This document shows positions 1 to 17,580 of a stretch of DNA of 64,000 bases, piece after piece. Source of the DNA: Tribonema minus (lineage: Eukaryota; Sar; Xanthophyceae; Tribonematales; Tribonemataceae). A model generated the notes under the pieces. That model saw only the letters and a list, made by a program, of their open reading frames with translations, searched no databases and was not told the origin of the DNA. A program made the position numbers and the translations under genes. Every line of letters starts with the position of its first letter. The first letter of the stretch is position 1. The DNA lies in assembly GCA_017506865.1 (NCBI GenBank), contig JAFCMP010000091.1, positions 186,001 to 250,000 of the forward strand, given 5' to 3'.

Positions 1-900
1 GTAGAGCAGGATGGTGCATTCACGCCAGTCAGGGCCATTTTAGGGGTTCAGAACAGCCTCACACACGACATTTGCCCCCCCTTCAAACATGAGCCGCCGC
101 TGTCACTACAAATCTGCCCGCAGCAAGCACCAAGCCGCGCACGGTAAAGCTGTTGCTGGACTCATATGGGATGAGCTCATTGCAAGAAGTGCCCAACGAC
201 AATGGCTGTTGCACGGCTACGGCAGCCTGTGCTGCCTCGGAGCAGCGCTGACCCACTGTGGTGGTCCGACGGCATACAGGCGCAGGTTCATCAGTACTCA
301 GCAGGTCTGGCAACAGCAAGTCGCGTTCTGGCGTTGCTGCATTCGTCGGCTTGAGAACACTCAGAAACGCAGGATGGGCCTGCAATTGGCAGCGGGCTCT
401 CGACTCATGACTGCATTCAGCAAGGCAAGCTTGCGCGTGGCAGGCGACTCGGAAGTGTTGCCGCGCCTCTGTGAGGTGTGAGGCATGTGCAGCAACTCCT
501 AGGGGGCTCAAACTGAGAGCGCCGTCCTCAAAGTCACAAACACGCAGCACACAAACGCAGTAGTCATAGCAAGTGCCAGCTCACAAAAGGCTGGCGGCTG
601 CCATCCAATCTGTCGTCGCACAGGGCAGCGCCATGTCAACCGCTCAGCAGCAGCAGCGCTCAGTGCTGAACGTGCTGGGACAAACATCGTGGAGGCCAGA
701 CGCCGAGACAAAAATCGCGGATCACGCTTGACATGCGCGTGCACGTACACGCGCGCGCTCACGACATGCACGCTGGCATGGGAATGGCAACCCGCTGTAC
801 GCTTTGCAGGCAGGCCACAACAAAACAAAGCCGCTGGTGTCTTTCGCGTACACCTTCTGGCGCGCTCACGCTCAGCACGCAAGCTCGCCGCCGTGTGCAC
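1..900. other. Unassigned sequence at left edge, possibly the 3' part of poly(A) polymerase copy A
   Basis: Open frames exist on both strands here (for example 83-550 minus and 89-481 plus), but they mirror each other and none resembles a known protein. Copy A of poly(A) polymerase reaches the 5' edge of its RNA-binding region at about 909, where a good donor (GTGAGT) follows, so its remaining C-terminal exons may lie here or beyond the window. I could not recognise them. Confidence 0.3.
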
Positions 901-8924
<8,024 letters not shown>

Positions 8925-9960
8925 GCGCGCGCCGCCCCAGCTAACACAACAAGCTGTCAGGCTTGATCACGCACCAGAATGGACCTCCTCCAACTGGATG
9001 CGAAGATGATGCCACTTGCCTAAATATGTCCACAAGGTTTTGTGGCGCCTGCGATGCGGCGGATGTGTGAGAACTAGTTCTGCTGCAAAGATCCAGCCTC
9101 TTGCTTCAAAGCCCGACCATCACGCGCTGCCTGTCTGCCATGCGCCGAGGACACACAGACTGAAATTTGTCAACTGGCATGAAGAAACGTAAGTTTTGAG
9201 AGAGGAGGACACGTCTCTTGTTCTTCCGTGCGCAGGTCAAGCTTTGCTATCTGAAACACTGTTTTTAAAAGTTTGAGTCAAAACAGCTGCAGGTTGCACG
9301 CCTACCCTTATCTACGTACTTCAGCGTCACAGCGCACAGAAAACGCATAAGAACAGGCATCACTTTCTGCTTCAAGTTCAAGTCCATCTTTCTCTTTGTG
9401 TTCCACCTGATGGATGTTGGCACGGCCTGCCGGTCTTGAGCAGTGGGGTTTACATCCACCGCTGAGCCGCGCCCCGCTCACCCCGTGGGATGTGCAGCAC
9501 AGCAGTGCTGAAAGGTCTTGTATGGAGCGTCGTGCGCTGCAAGATGAAGCAGATATTTTGGATCTTGAAGTCAGCCACGGCTGAGTGAGGCCCAAGCAGC
9601 TCAGGTGCGCATTTGCTGCTCTGCCGAGGTTCTCGTCTGGTACAGTACTGGTACTGTCGATCTGTTGTTTCAGACGCGCTGCCTTCAAAATTGACGATTC
9701 TGGCGACGTTGGCAGATGACGCCACTTATGACGGCATCGCTGTAAGTATGTACAAAGCGAGCCACTGCTATATCTGAGTAATTCCTGTGCACTTGAAGGG
9801 TGTGCGCCAGTGGCAATGTGTCAAAAGAAGCTGCCAAGCAGCGCAACCTGCATCTGTGATGACGCCTACTTGCATTCGCCCAAAGACCATGCGGTCAATT
9901 ACAGTGCAAACCGATTATGGCAGCACTAACCCTCTATCGTTTCATGCTGCTCCCTTTGCT
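8925..9960. other. Spacer between divergent poly(A) polymerase copies A and B
   Basis: I see no recognisable gene. Short open frames at 9308-9725 (minus) do not match a family I know. A stretch at about 9145-9210 resembles 17035-17105 (shared words such as ACACAGACnGAAA, TGTCAACTG and AAGTTTTnAGA), one of several hints that this region shares duplicated pieces with the 16-20 kb region. As the space between two head-to-head genes it should hold any promoter of copy A, but no motif stands out. Confidence 0.3.
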
Positions 9961-10894
9961 GTGCAGCTGCGGCATACACCCTGGTCCTAAAATTCAGCAC
10001 GCACGGGGTGCACGTGGACATGCTGTTCTGCAGTCTGCGGCTGCCGCGGCTGCCACAGCCAGCGACGACCGCCCCCTCAGTCGCCTTGACGACAAAAGCG
10101 TGCACGCGCTCAACGTCGAAGACGTAGCGCAGCTCGGTCTCAAGGTGATTACGCCCCTGCCAGCAGCACTTCATCTTGAGCACTGCTCGTGCTGGCCGCG
10201 CACTACTCGACAAAATAACGCCAAGCATGCTACACTGTTGCAGGACGTTGTGATTGTGCAATCTGACCATCCAGGCCACGCATTTGCGGTTCGATACATG
10301 TCCTAGCGAGCTCATTTTTCAGGTAAAGGCGCTGACTACTCAGGTTGAGGTCACACTGAAGTTCATATGTTCAAGTTGATGTTTACGCAGTATAAACATA
10401 AAGGACGAGTACTGCTGCCCATGACTTGACACTCGAGATCTTGTGTCGTGTCCCCATTGCTCGCGAGTTCAGGATTGGTGCCTGCACAATGGTTTTGTGG
10501 GATGTTGGATGACGTGTAAACATGATTTACAGCACATCATGAACACGGTGATATGGCTGTAGTTCTGTACGATGCCTACCGGCTTGATGTGTTGCCAACT
10601 TCAATTACTGGTACAGCCTGGCTGCTTACTTCAATCCCAGGGACAGGGTTAGCTTATCTAGGGTTTGCCATAAGTCTGCTCTCAATCCCCAGGATGATAC
10701 AGAAGCGGTCACAATATTGGAGCGGTGAGGCTGACGGGACGGAGTTGCTCTTATTGCACGACCCCCTCTCATAGTGAAGCACAACATTGCAACAAACAGA
10801 TCATACTATAGCGCGATTCATCAATGCAGGCTCAGCCTTCGTGGACTGGAACATTAATGTGGCAAGCTTTGGGTATCTGCAGTCACATTCACGG

Positions 10895-12360
10895 CGGATG
10901 CCAGGACATGAACTGTCCCAAAACCAACGCGCTGCTGGTCATCTTGGTAGCATTGATGCTGCGCAAATAGGTCTGGACATGAGCAGTGTAGCTCTTGTCG
11001 CAAGTTGCATACTATAGTGACATGACGCCTGTAATCTCCTCCCTGATCTCCTTGGCACGCCATACTGGTGGCATTCATCTGCCAGTTGTACCCTTACGCA
11101 GCGCCTCCAACCGTTCTACACCGGTTCTTTCACCGATACTTTCAGTGGGAGTGGCCTAGTCCCATCCTGCCGGCGCCCCTGCAGGTAGGTCCTGCTGACT
11201 TAAGTGATCAGGATGGATGTCTTCAAGCTGTGTGCTGGTGCTTCAAGTTTCAGAGCTCACAACGGCACTTGTACAATGTGCATTCGGTGTCTGGCTGAAT
11301 GAATTTCTCCATATGAGTGCAAAGATAGCCCTCTTGGTTTTAAGCTATAGAGCTGCTGAGTAGGCAAGCGGAGCTACTAGTATGCTCTGCATGGTGTTAG
11401 TGCTGAGCAGACCGCACCGCAAGCTTGGGTCAGTTACTGTACCTTTTGGGGTGCAGAGAAACAGATTCTTAGACTGAAGGACCAACTTGGGGCAAATCGC
11501 TTGCCTAACCTGCATGTGATTTTCATCTGCAGAGATTACAAAGAGGCAAGCCTTTGGGTGAGGGTTAGGGTTAGAATCAAGTAGGGTTTGGTGAGTTATC
11601 AGACATTCCTTGGCCAGCCATGTCGGCTATTGTATTGTGGCTCAGCTTTGTGCAGTGCAGCACTTGACACACCGACATGCCTGCAAGCACAGAGCACCAG
11701 CATATGAGTGGATCAAAAGATCGTAGGCTCTAACTGACAAGGAATTGTTAGCCGCAAGTACCTATCACCAATACTCGTGGTCGCCGCAGCTGCAGTCATT
11801 GGCCACGAGTCAACCAGTGCCATCATATTCACACTATTCAAAAGACATCTGTGTGCAGGCTTTTCAGCATTGGAGGCATGGGCGTTCAGTGTGGAAAGGT
11901 CCCACTGAGACCACTAACACGTGGCACTTGTTAGTGGTTCTTGAGCTGTTGAAGTGCATTGCCCAGTGCTCTCAAGGTGCCTCAATATCTCTGAGTGGCA
12001 GCATGGTTTCATCACATTGGTTGGCGAACGCAACAGGGCTGTTGCCACTCTTGCGGCTCATGAGTTGCAGAGAATGACTTGCGTGTACAGTACATGACTC
12101 ACGTATACATGTACGTCTGGCCGACACCCGACAACCACAAATGTACAGACTTAAAAAAAAAAAGGTGATCAGAGTAGAACGGGCGCCATGCGTGTTGACT
12201 TCTTACCCCTGGCATCCACTGTGCTTTTCTCAGCAGAAATCCAGCCCAGGCTGCAGGCCGCACCAGGTGTGGAATGCGCAGGACATTCCGGGAGACAAGC
12301 AGTTGATGCCAATCGTGACGCCGGCATACCCCTCGATGAACAGCAGTTAAAATGTCAGCA
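10895..12360 (+). repeat. Left arm of an inverted duplication (pairs with 14810-15600)
   Basis: Exons and introns of copy B align with the reverse complement of 14810-15600. Shared intron words include CATGACGCCTGTAATCTCCT, TGCCCAGTGCTCTCAAGG, GGTTTCATCAC and AGAGTAGAACGGGCG. The arm is interrupted by about 640 bp (about 11303-11950) absent from the other arm. The two arms face each other across about 2.4 kb. Confidence 0.8.
11303..11950. repeat. Segment present in copy B but absent from copy C
   Basis: Copy C runs straight from GTCTGGCTTAAT to TGCCCAGTGC, while copy B carries about 640 extra bases between these words. The extra segment holds a TTAGGG-like tract (about 11557-11575) and, near its right end, a short hairpin (CCACTAAC and GTTAGTGG around 11910-11937). 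It could be an insertion in B or a deletion in C. I see no clean target duplication, so no element family is named. Confidence 0.5.
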
Positions 12361-12429
12361 GACTCCAGATGAGGTGGGTAAGACTTGTTTCACGCTACAG
12401 CAATGGCACTCACTCAAGGATCTTGCCTA

Positions 12430-14640
12430 GCCTAGCATGCGCGAGTGTCCCTTGTTCAGCTGTGCCAGGCGGCACCGTTGACCTGGCATCCTGCTGCCAG
12501 TGGAGGCATTTTGTTGTCTAGGTGGGCATCACCAACTGTAAATTTGTCATGTTGCAGCAGTATTGATCGTTCCGCAACCAGCATTCACTGTGTTGGGCTC
12601 AATCACCAGGCAGCCCTGCCGTAACAACTGCGCTCATGAAATGTGTGCCTGCAACATGTCCTGGATTAATGGGCAATACACACTGCTCACAAACATTACC
12701 AGCTGGGGCGCATGTAAAATGCTGTGGCTAAAGTGCTGCGGCTGGCGTGTAACACTGGTCATGAAGTGAAGTGCCCCAAACGGGGAAATTGTTGTGGTAG
12801 AATGGCGTTGATGTTTCAACAATCCAACAATCTCATCCTGCTAAGTTGATTAGCAGGCGAATACACGATGATGAGCACTAGAGACGCAAAGAAAGATATG
12901 CAGGAGCCGGGTGGTACAGGCCACATCAAGCTTGACTGGCAGCTCAACATTAAGAAAGCAGAGATCAGAATACATGGTGGAGCACTCACAATGTTTTTTT
13001 ACACGCACACAAGCACACACACACGCGCGCGCGCGCGCATTAGAGCGGGGGGCTTGGTTCAGGGGAGCACTCTGAGAGCTATGGATGCTACTGCTGTGGC
13101 TAGGCTTGCCAGCTTGTCAACTGTAGCGCTGCTGTTTAATTTTGGCAATTCATTCCAATCTGGGAGCTCTTTAGGATCATGCATCACTAAGTAGAACAGG
13201 CTACGGCAGGAATGTTTCTGACGCACAAGCGAGCAAACACTGACGAGAAAACAGGTCATCTATCAGTGTTAAATAGCTGAGACCGTAGCAGCTTCAAGTT
13301 GGATGCAATGGCATCCCATAGCGAGCACTGGTTTTCATCGACTCAAAGTTGAATGTCATACTGCGCCGAGCTGCTGCCGAAGTGATGTTAGCAAGCTGCA
13401 TGTACATTGTGCATGCCAGCTACTGAATGCTTCTGAAATTGAATCAGTATATGCACCTGTATCCTGTGCCTGTTCAAGCACGGCTTTCGAGCCGATGCCG
13501 CAGGGCAGATTCAAGCATCTTGTGTGGTGATACACAAGCAATGGCCTTTGCTGCAAAGAATCTCAGACTTCAGCAGCTCAAATAAAATATCAAAACAGGC
13601 AAAAACCTGTTTAATCAGCAACAACAACAACCCGTTCTACAAGTATAAGCGTACCTGTTGTCATAGACCCACAAGTTAAAATCCTATCCGTAGCTGCTCC
13701 TGACCAGTCCGTATTATCTTGGGAATTATCTGTAATTAAGCCCATGGGGCGAGTTTTTTTCACAAGTTTCCGAGCCTCCACAAATGACGCCGCCCCTTTA
13801 TTTTTTGCTCATGAAAATGTCCCCCCCCTCCCCCCCTTTTCCTCACATGCATACGCAGCATGTATCCTCTGCGTACGTGTACTTTGCGCACTCAGTGACT
13901 CTTGCCACGTAACACATTGCGTGTGCACATGCATGCACTGTCAGCAACGTGCAGAGCAGACACAAAGATAGCTATGTAACAATGTAGCCAAACTCACAAA
14001 AAGGCTCTCAGAAGCAGCAGCTAGCTGTCCGAACGTTGAACTGGTTCTGGAGCGGCGTAGAAGCATGCTGGCACCTCATGATGGTGATAGATGAGCTAAA
14101 CTGGCAGTGCCTCAAACATGAATGCACCCCACCCTTTCTTTCTCCAAATATTAATGATCTTTTGATTCGTTTTCATTGATGAAACCGAGTCAAAGATCGT
14201 ATTAATGGCGCCGCACCCCCATTTTTCCGCTCTCAAAGAGACTTGCGCCATGGGCTTAATGAAAGATAATATGATGTCGTCAACATACTCGTACGCATAC
14301 TTGTTGATGGTTCCGTGCTACGCACGACCTGTTCAACAATGGCACCACGCGCCATCTCTGGAGATAATGCACAAGCGTGCGACTGCCATCGGGCGCTTGT
14401 TGTGCAAACCCTAGTTCGCAATTGCAGGCCGACTCGAGTGTGCCGAGGCAAGAATTATGCTGTCAAAGCAGGTGCGACTATCGGTCCAGACACACCAGCC
14501 ACAATCACATTCAACATTGCTGGATTCTGTTCATGCTGGTCCATGCGTCCAATGTACTTTGTACGGTGTTGCTACCTTTACTGAAGACCAAATAGCCAGT
14601 GACACTAAGTGCTGCTCCTTACTTCACACTCTTGTCTGCC
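12430..14640. other. Spacer between the convergent arms B and C
   Basis: I see no gene I can name. There is an (AC)n/(GC)n tract at about 13008-13040 and a pyrimidine-rich run near 13826-13847. Short open frames on both strands lack family resemblance. Confidence 0.35.
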
Positions 14641-14645
14641 TGCAG

Positions 14646-14815
14646 CTTAACGACCCTGGCGCAATGGGCTTGGAGCTAGGCGCCATCGCTGCCAGCATTG
14701 CCGCTGCCAGTGACGAGATGGCAATGGAGAAAGAAATTGGTGGCGCTGCCGTCGGCCCTGCCACCCCCATGCTAGCTGCAGCTATCACTGCAGCTGCAGC
14801 AGCAGGGGCTTGCTG
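14646..14815 (+). other. Exon-like open segment, plus strand, unknown product
   Basis: A CTGCAG acceptor-like site at 14640-14645 is followed by an open stretch beginning LNDPGAMGLELGAIAASI and running through MAMEKEIGG and ATPMLAAAITAAAAAG to a stop. Its Ala-rich composition is like that of true exons elsewhere in the window. It overlaps tail-to-tail with poly(A) polymerase copy C on the other strand, so part of it may simply be the shadow of the GCTGCAG-rich end of that copy. Confidence 0.3.
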
Positions 14816-15866
14816 ACGTTGTAGCTGCTATTCATGCCCGGGTATGCCGGCGTCAGAATCGGCATCAGCCTCTTGTCGAGCGGAATGTCCTGCGGATTCC
14901 ACACCTGACGGGGCTGCAGCTTGGGCTGGGTTTCCGCTGAGAAACGCACCTTGGATGCCAGGGGTAAGAAGCAAACACGCATGCCGCCCGTTCTACTCTG
15001 GTGACTGTTTTTTTGAGTCTATTAACTAAGTAGCGGTTGTCTGGTGTTGGCCAGACACATGTGTACACATGTCATGTATTGTATACTATGCAAGTCATTC
15101 GCTGCAGCTCATGAGCGACAAGAGTGGGAACAGCGCTGTTGCGGTCGCCTATGCAGGTGATGAAACCATGTGCCACTCTGAGATATTTTAATGCGCCTTG
15201 AGAGCACTGGGCATTGTAATTATTAAGCCAGACGCCAAATGTGCACTGTACAAGTGCCTTTCTGGAGCTTGGAAAGCACCTGCACACACCTTGTTCATGA
15301 CATCTACCTTGATCACTTCAGTCAGATGGACCTACCTGCAGGGGCGTGAGCAGATTGGGATTAGGCCACTCCCACAGAAGGTATCGGTGAAAGAACCGGT
15401 GCAGAACAGTTGTAGGCGTTGCGTAAGGGTACAACTGGCAGATGAATGCCATGCCAAGGAGATCAAGGGAGGAGATTACAGGCGTCATGTTATGTGATTT
15501 GCGCGCGAACTGCTGATGGCAAACCAACTCTGCGCCGCATCAATGTTTCCTAGATGGCCAGCAGTCCATCGATTTTGGGACAGTTCTGTCCCACCATTCT
15601 GTACAAGGGCAACAGGTGTTGCCTGTAGAGCTGTGCGAGTGGCAGCGTGGTGCAGACGTGCGTCATAGGTGTCTGCACAGAGTTACTGCCAGAAGTGCAA
15701 GCACAACCTCAGTGGAATGCACAAGTGAATGGGAACTGCCCTTGTGCACTGCGGTTTGCTGCAGCTCCCACGTGGTGGGCCGGTCGCGGCTCAGGGGTGG
15801 ATATGCACCCCACCGCTGAAGATTGACAGCGGCTGGCTCCGGCGGCATTGCAGGCGGTGACGGCAT
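14788..15866 (-). pseudogene. Poly(A) polymerase copy C, partial, minus strand
   Basis: Minus-strand blocks from 5' to 3' are: about 15735-15866, ATG followed by MPSPPAMPPEPAA and RWGAYPPLS, matching the first exon of copy A (RQWGICPPW); 15336-about 15455, MAFICQLYPYATPTTVLHRF and WEWPNPNLLTPLQ with a GTAGGT donor; and 14788-14904, VWNPQDIPLDKRLMPI and TPAYPGMNSSYNVSKP. These frames are open, unlike copy B. However, the exons with the catalytic aspartates (FGSYRLG..DADID and VDLLF) and the GIYSNVLG exon are not between them, so the copy cannot encode a working enzyme as it stands. It could still be transcribed, for example as antisense to copy B. It is the right arm of the inverted duplication. 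Confidence 0.7.
14810..15600 (-). repeat. Right arm of the inverted duplication (pairs with 10895-12360)
   Basis: The reverse complement aligns with copy B over both exon and intron sequence, with many small differences. Because introns match, the event copied genomic DNA. Judged by eye the divergence is clearly more than a few percent, so it is not a very recent duplication. Confidence 0.8.
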
Positions 15867-15931
15867 GCGCCCACCGCCGCAGCTGGAAATTGCGATGCTG
15901 TGGACGTTGATCACGCAGCAGCCAACGTTAA

Positions 15932-16246
15932 TTTACGTGACATCAAGGCCGTACTCATCATCACATTGACGTTTGTCCCGCCAGCAGCCGCGGATCTGTA
16001 CCAACAGGCCTACAAGGTGCTCAAGGAACTCTCCACCGTGACTAGAGAGGTACGTGCTGCTGCCGTTGAGTCTGCGGCGCCATCACTCAGCATAAAAAAG
16101 TGGTACAGCAGACTCAACAGCAGCACCACGTACCTCTCTGTTGGGCAGCTCCTTGTGCACCTTGCAGGCCTGCTGGTACAGATCAGCGGCTGCTGGCGGG
16201 ACAAAAAGTCACTGCGATGATGAGTACGGCCTTGATGTCACGTAAA
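15932..16246. repeat. Near-palindrome: two inverted arms of about 150 bp with a spacer of about 20 bp
   Basis: The left arm (15932-16080) starts TTTACGTGACATCAAGGCCG and the right arm (16100-16246) is its reverse complement, ending CTTGATGTCACGTAAA. Both contain an exon-like piece reading AADLYQQAYKVLKEL (left) or AADLYQQACKVHKEL (right) before a GAG|GTACGTG donor. The arms are similar but not identical. It may be a fold-back duplication of an exon from an unrecognised gene; the RNA from either strand would form a long hairpin. Confidence 0.8.
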
Positions 16247-17100
16247 GAAGGTGCTTACACCTTAACGTGCATCGCGTGTGTTATCGGACCCCTTGGATCC
16301 TGTTTTTAAAAACACACACATAAGCCCTGCACGAAGGCCTGCCAGTGCACGCCGCAAGCCTGATCTATCTGCATTAACGAAACTCATAGAGCGAGACTCA
16401 CTGCTGGTCCATGCTTACCAGGCCGCTGTGCATGGCGGTTTTGCCAGCGTACCTGACTTTGATTTTTTTTTTTAACGATCGTTGATTTTTTGGGAAACTG
16501 GCTGCCAAAAACCACTTATTAAGCGTCGCCGCCGTGGCTTGCGGGCGCGGCCTGGCGCATGGCACATTGCCGATACTGATCAGCCGAGACCATCAGTAGT
16601 GGCCAATGGGAGGACAGATATCGCTTTGTGGCAAATGCGCACACACTGTGCAGTAATGTCACAGTCTGCTGTGTGTACCTATGCAGTACCTTGCGCACTT
16701 AGCTGTGCCAGAGCTGCCACATACGTATGTGTCAGCGCAGCAGGGAGGCTCGGTACGTTTTTAGACCCCTTCACAGACACTGTCGGACGCTCCCGTGCCT
16801 GCTCACAGTTGGTCGTCTAGTTTTTTTCGTTGCGGAGGACGTAGCGCCATGGGCACTGCAGGCACTGCAGTTCTCATATGTCCTTTCATTCAAGTTGGCT
16901 CGGGAGACTTGAAGCACCCGCAGCGTTGGGCATACGCCTGGAGTTCTCATACGTCCTACGTATTTCAAATTAAGGACTGGGAGCAAGAAGGCAGAAGAGC
17001 GTCACTCAGTGAGGGACCTGAAAAGCTGGCTGTGCCATGGGCCTGAGACACAGACAGAAAAATGTCAACTGCATCACGAAAAGCAAGTTTTAAGAAGAGG
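16247..17100. other. Spacer without a recognised gene
   Basis: There are short open frames only. The words TTCTCATATGTCCT (about 16870) and TTCTCATACGTCCT (about 16942) form a small direct repeat about 72 bp apart. Nothing else stands out. Confidence 0.3.
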
Positions 17101-17104
17101 TCAC

Positions 17105-17580
17105 AGGAGGCTGTAGAAAAGCACATAGTCCAGGGCCTCGCGTGGGAGGTGAAAGCGGGGACGAGGACTTTGTGGGGTGTACGGCGGACTTCGTCATTGA
17201 CGCACAGACGGCCGCAGAAGAGCTGAATGCAGCCGAGCCGCCGCCGCTTCCGAGCGCTGCTGCTCAGCTGCCGCCGCCGCCGCCGCCGCTGCTGCTGCTG
17301 CTGCCGCCGCCGCCGCCACCGCTGCTGCCTCTGAGCGCTGCTGCGGAGCCGCTGAGCGCTGCTGCTGCTGCTGCTGAGCGCTGCTGCTGCCGCTGCTGCT
17401 GCTGAGCTTGGAGTCGCGCTCACGCAGTTGCAAGAGCGTTCTCCGCTGCATTCAGCTCTTCTGCGGTCGTCTGTGCGTCAATGACCAAGTCCCCCGTACA
17501 CCGCACGAAGTCCTCGTCGCCGCTTTCACCCTCCCACTCGAGGCCCTGGGCGATGTGCTTTTCTACATGTAGCCTCCTGT
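17105..17580. repeat. Inverted repeat around a CTG/CCG-rich tract
   Basis: The plus-strand segment 17110-17235 (GTAGAAAAGCACAT, CAGGGCCTCG, GACGAGGACTT, GCAGAAGAGCTGAATGCAG) recurs as its reverse complement at 17448-17570. The centre (about 17236-17410) is a CTG/CCG repeat-like tract. Read from the right arm on the minus strand the sequence is open (HVEKHIAQGLEWE, GDEDFVRCTGDLVIDAQTTA, EELNAAENALAT). The left arm has lost one base and breaks that frame, so the right arm is probably the original. Confidence 0.75.

Larger units (their letters stand above)
9962..12400 (+). pseudogene. Poly(A) polymerase copy B, decayed, plus strand
   Basis: Three exon-like blocks match copy A in order. At 9967-10148 there is YTLVLKFSTHGVHVDMLFCS, then, in another frame, DDRPLSRLDDKSVHALNVED with a GTGATT donor side. 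At 11068-11184 there is VAFICQLYPYAAPPTVLHRF and WEWPSPILPAPLQ with a GTAGGT donor. At 12271-12346 there is QVWNAQDIPGDKQLMPIVTP and AYPSMNSS. The first block has a frame change, the third ends in a stop where copies A and C have Tyr (NSSYNV), and the first exon, the FGSYRLG exon and the GIYSNVLG exon were not found. This is best read as a dead or dying duplicate. Its introns as well as exons align with copy C, so the duplication was of genomic DNA, not a retrocopy. Confidence 0.75.

Noticed and set aside
17142-17405. Leu/Pro-rich open frame over the CTG/CCG tract
   Set aside because: A repeat-driven translation with no start context or family match.
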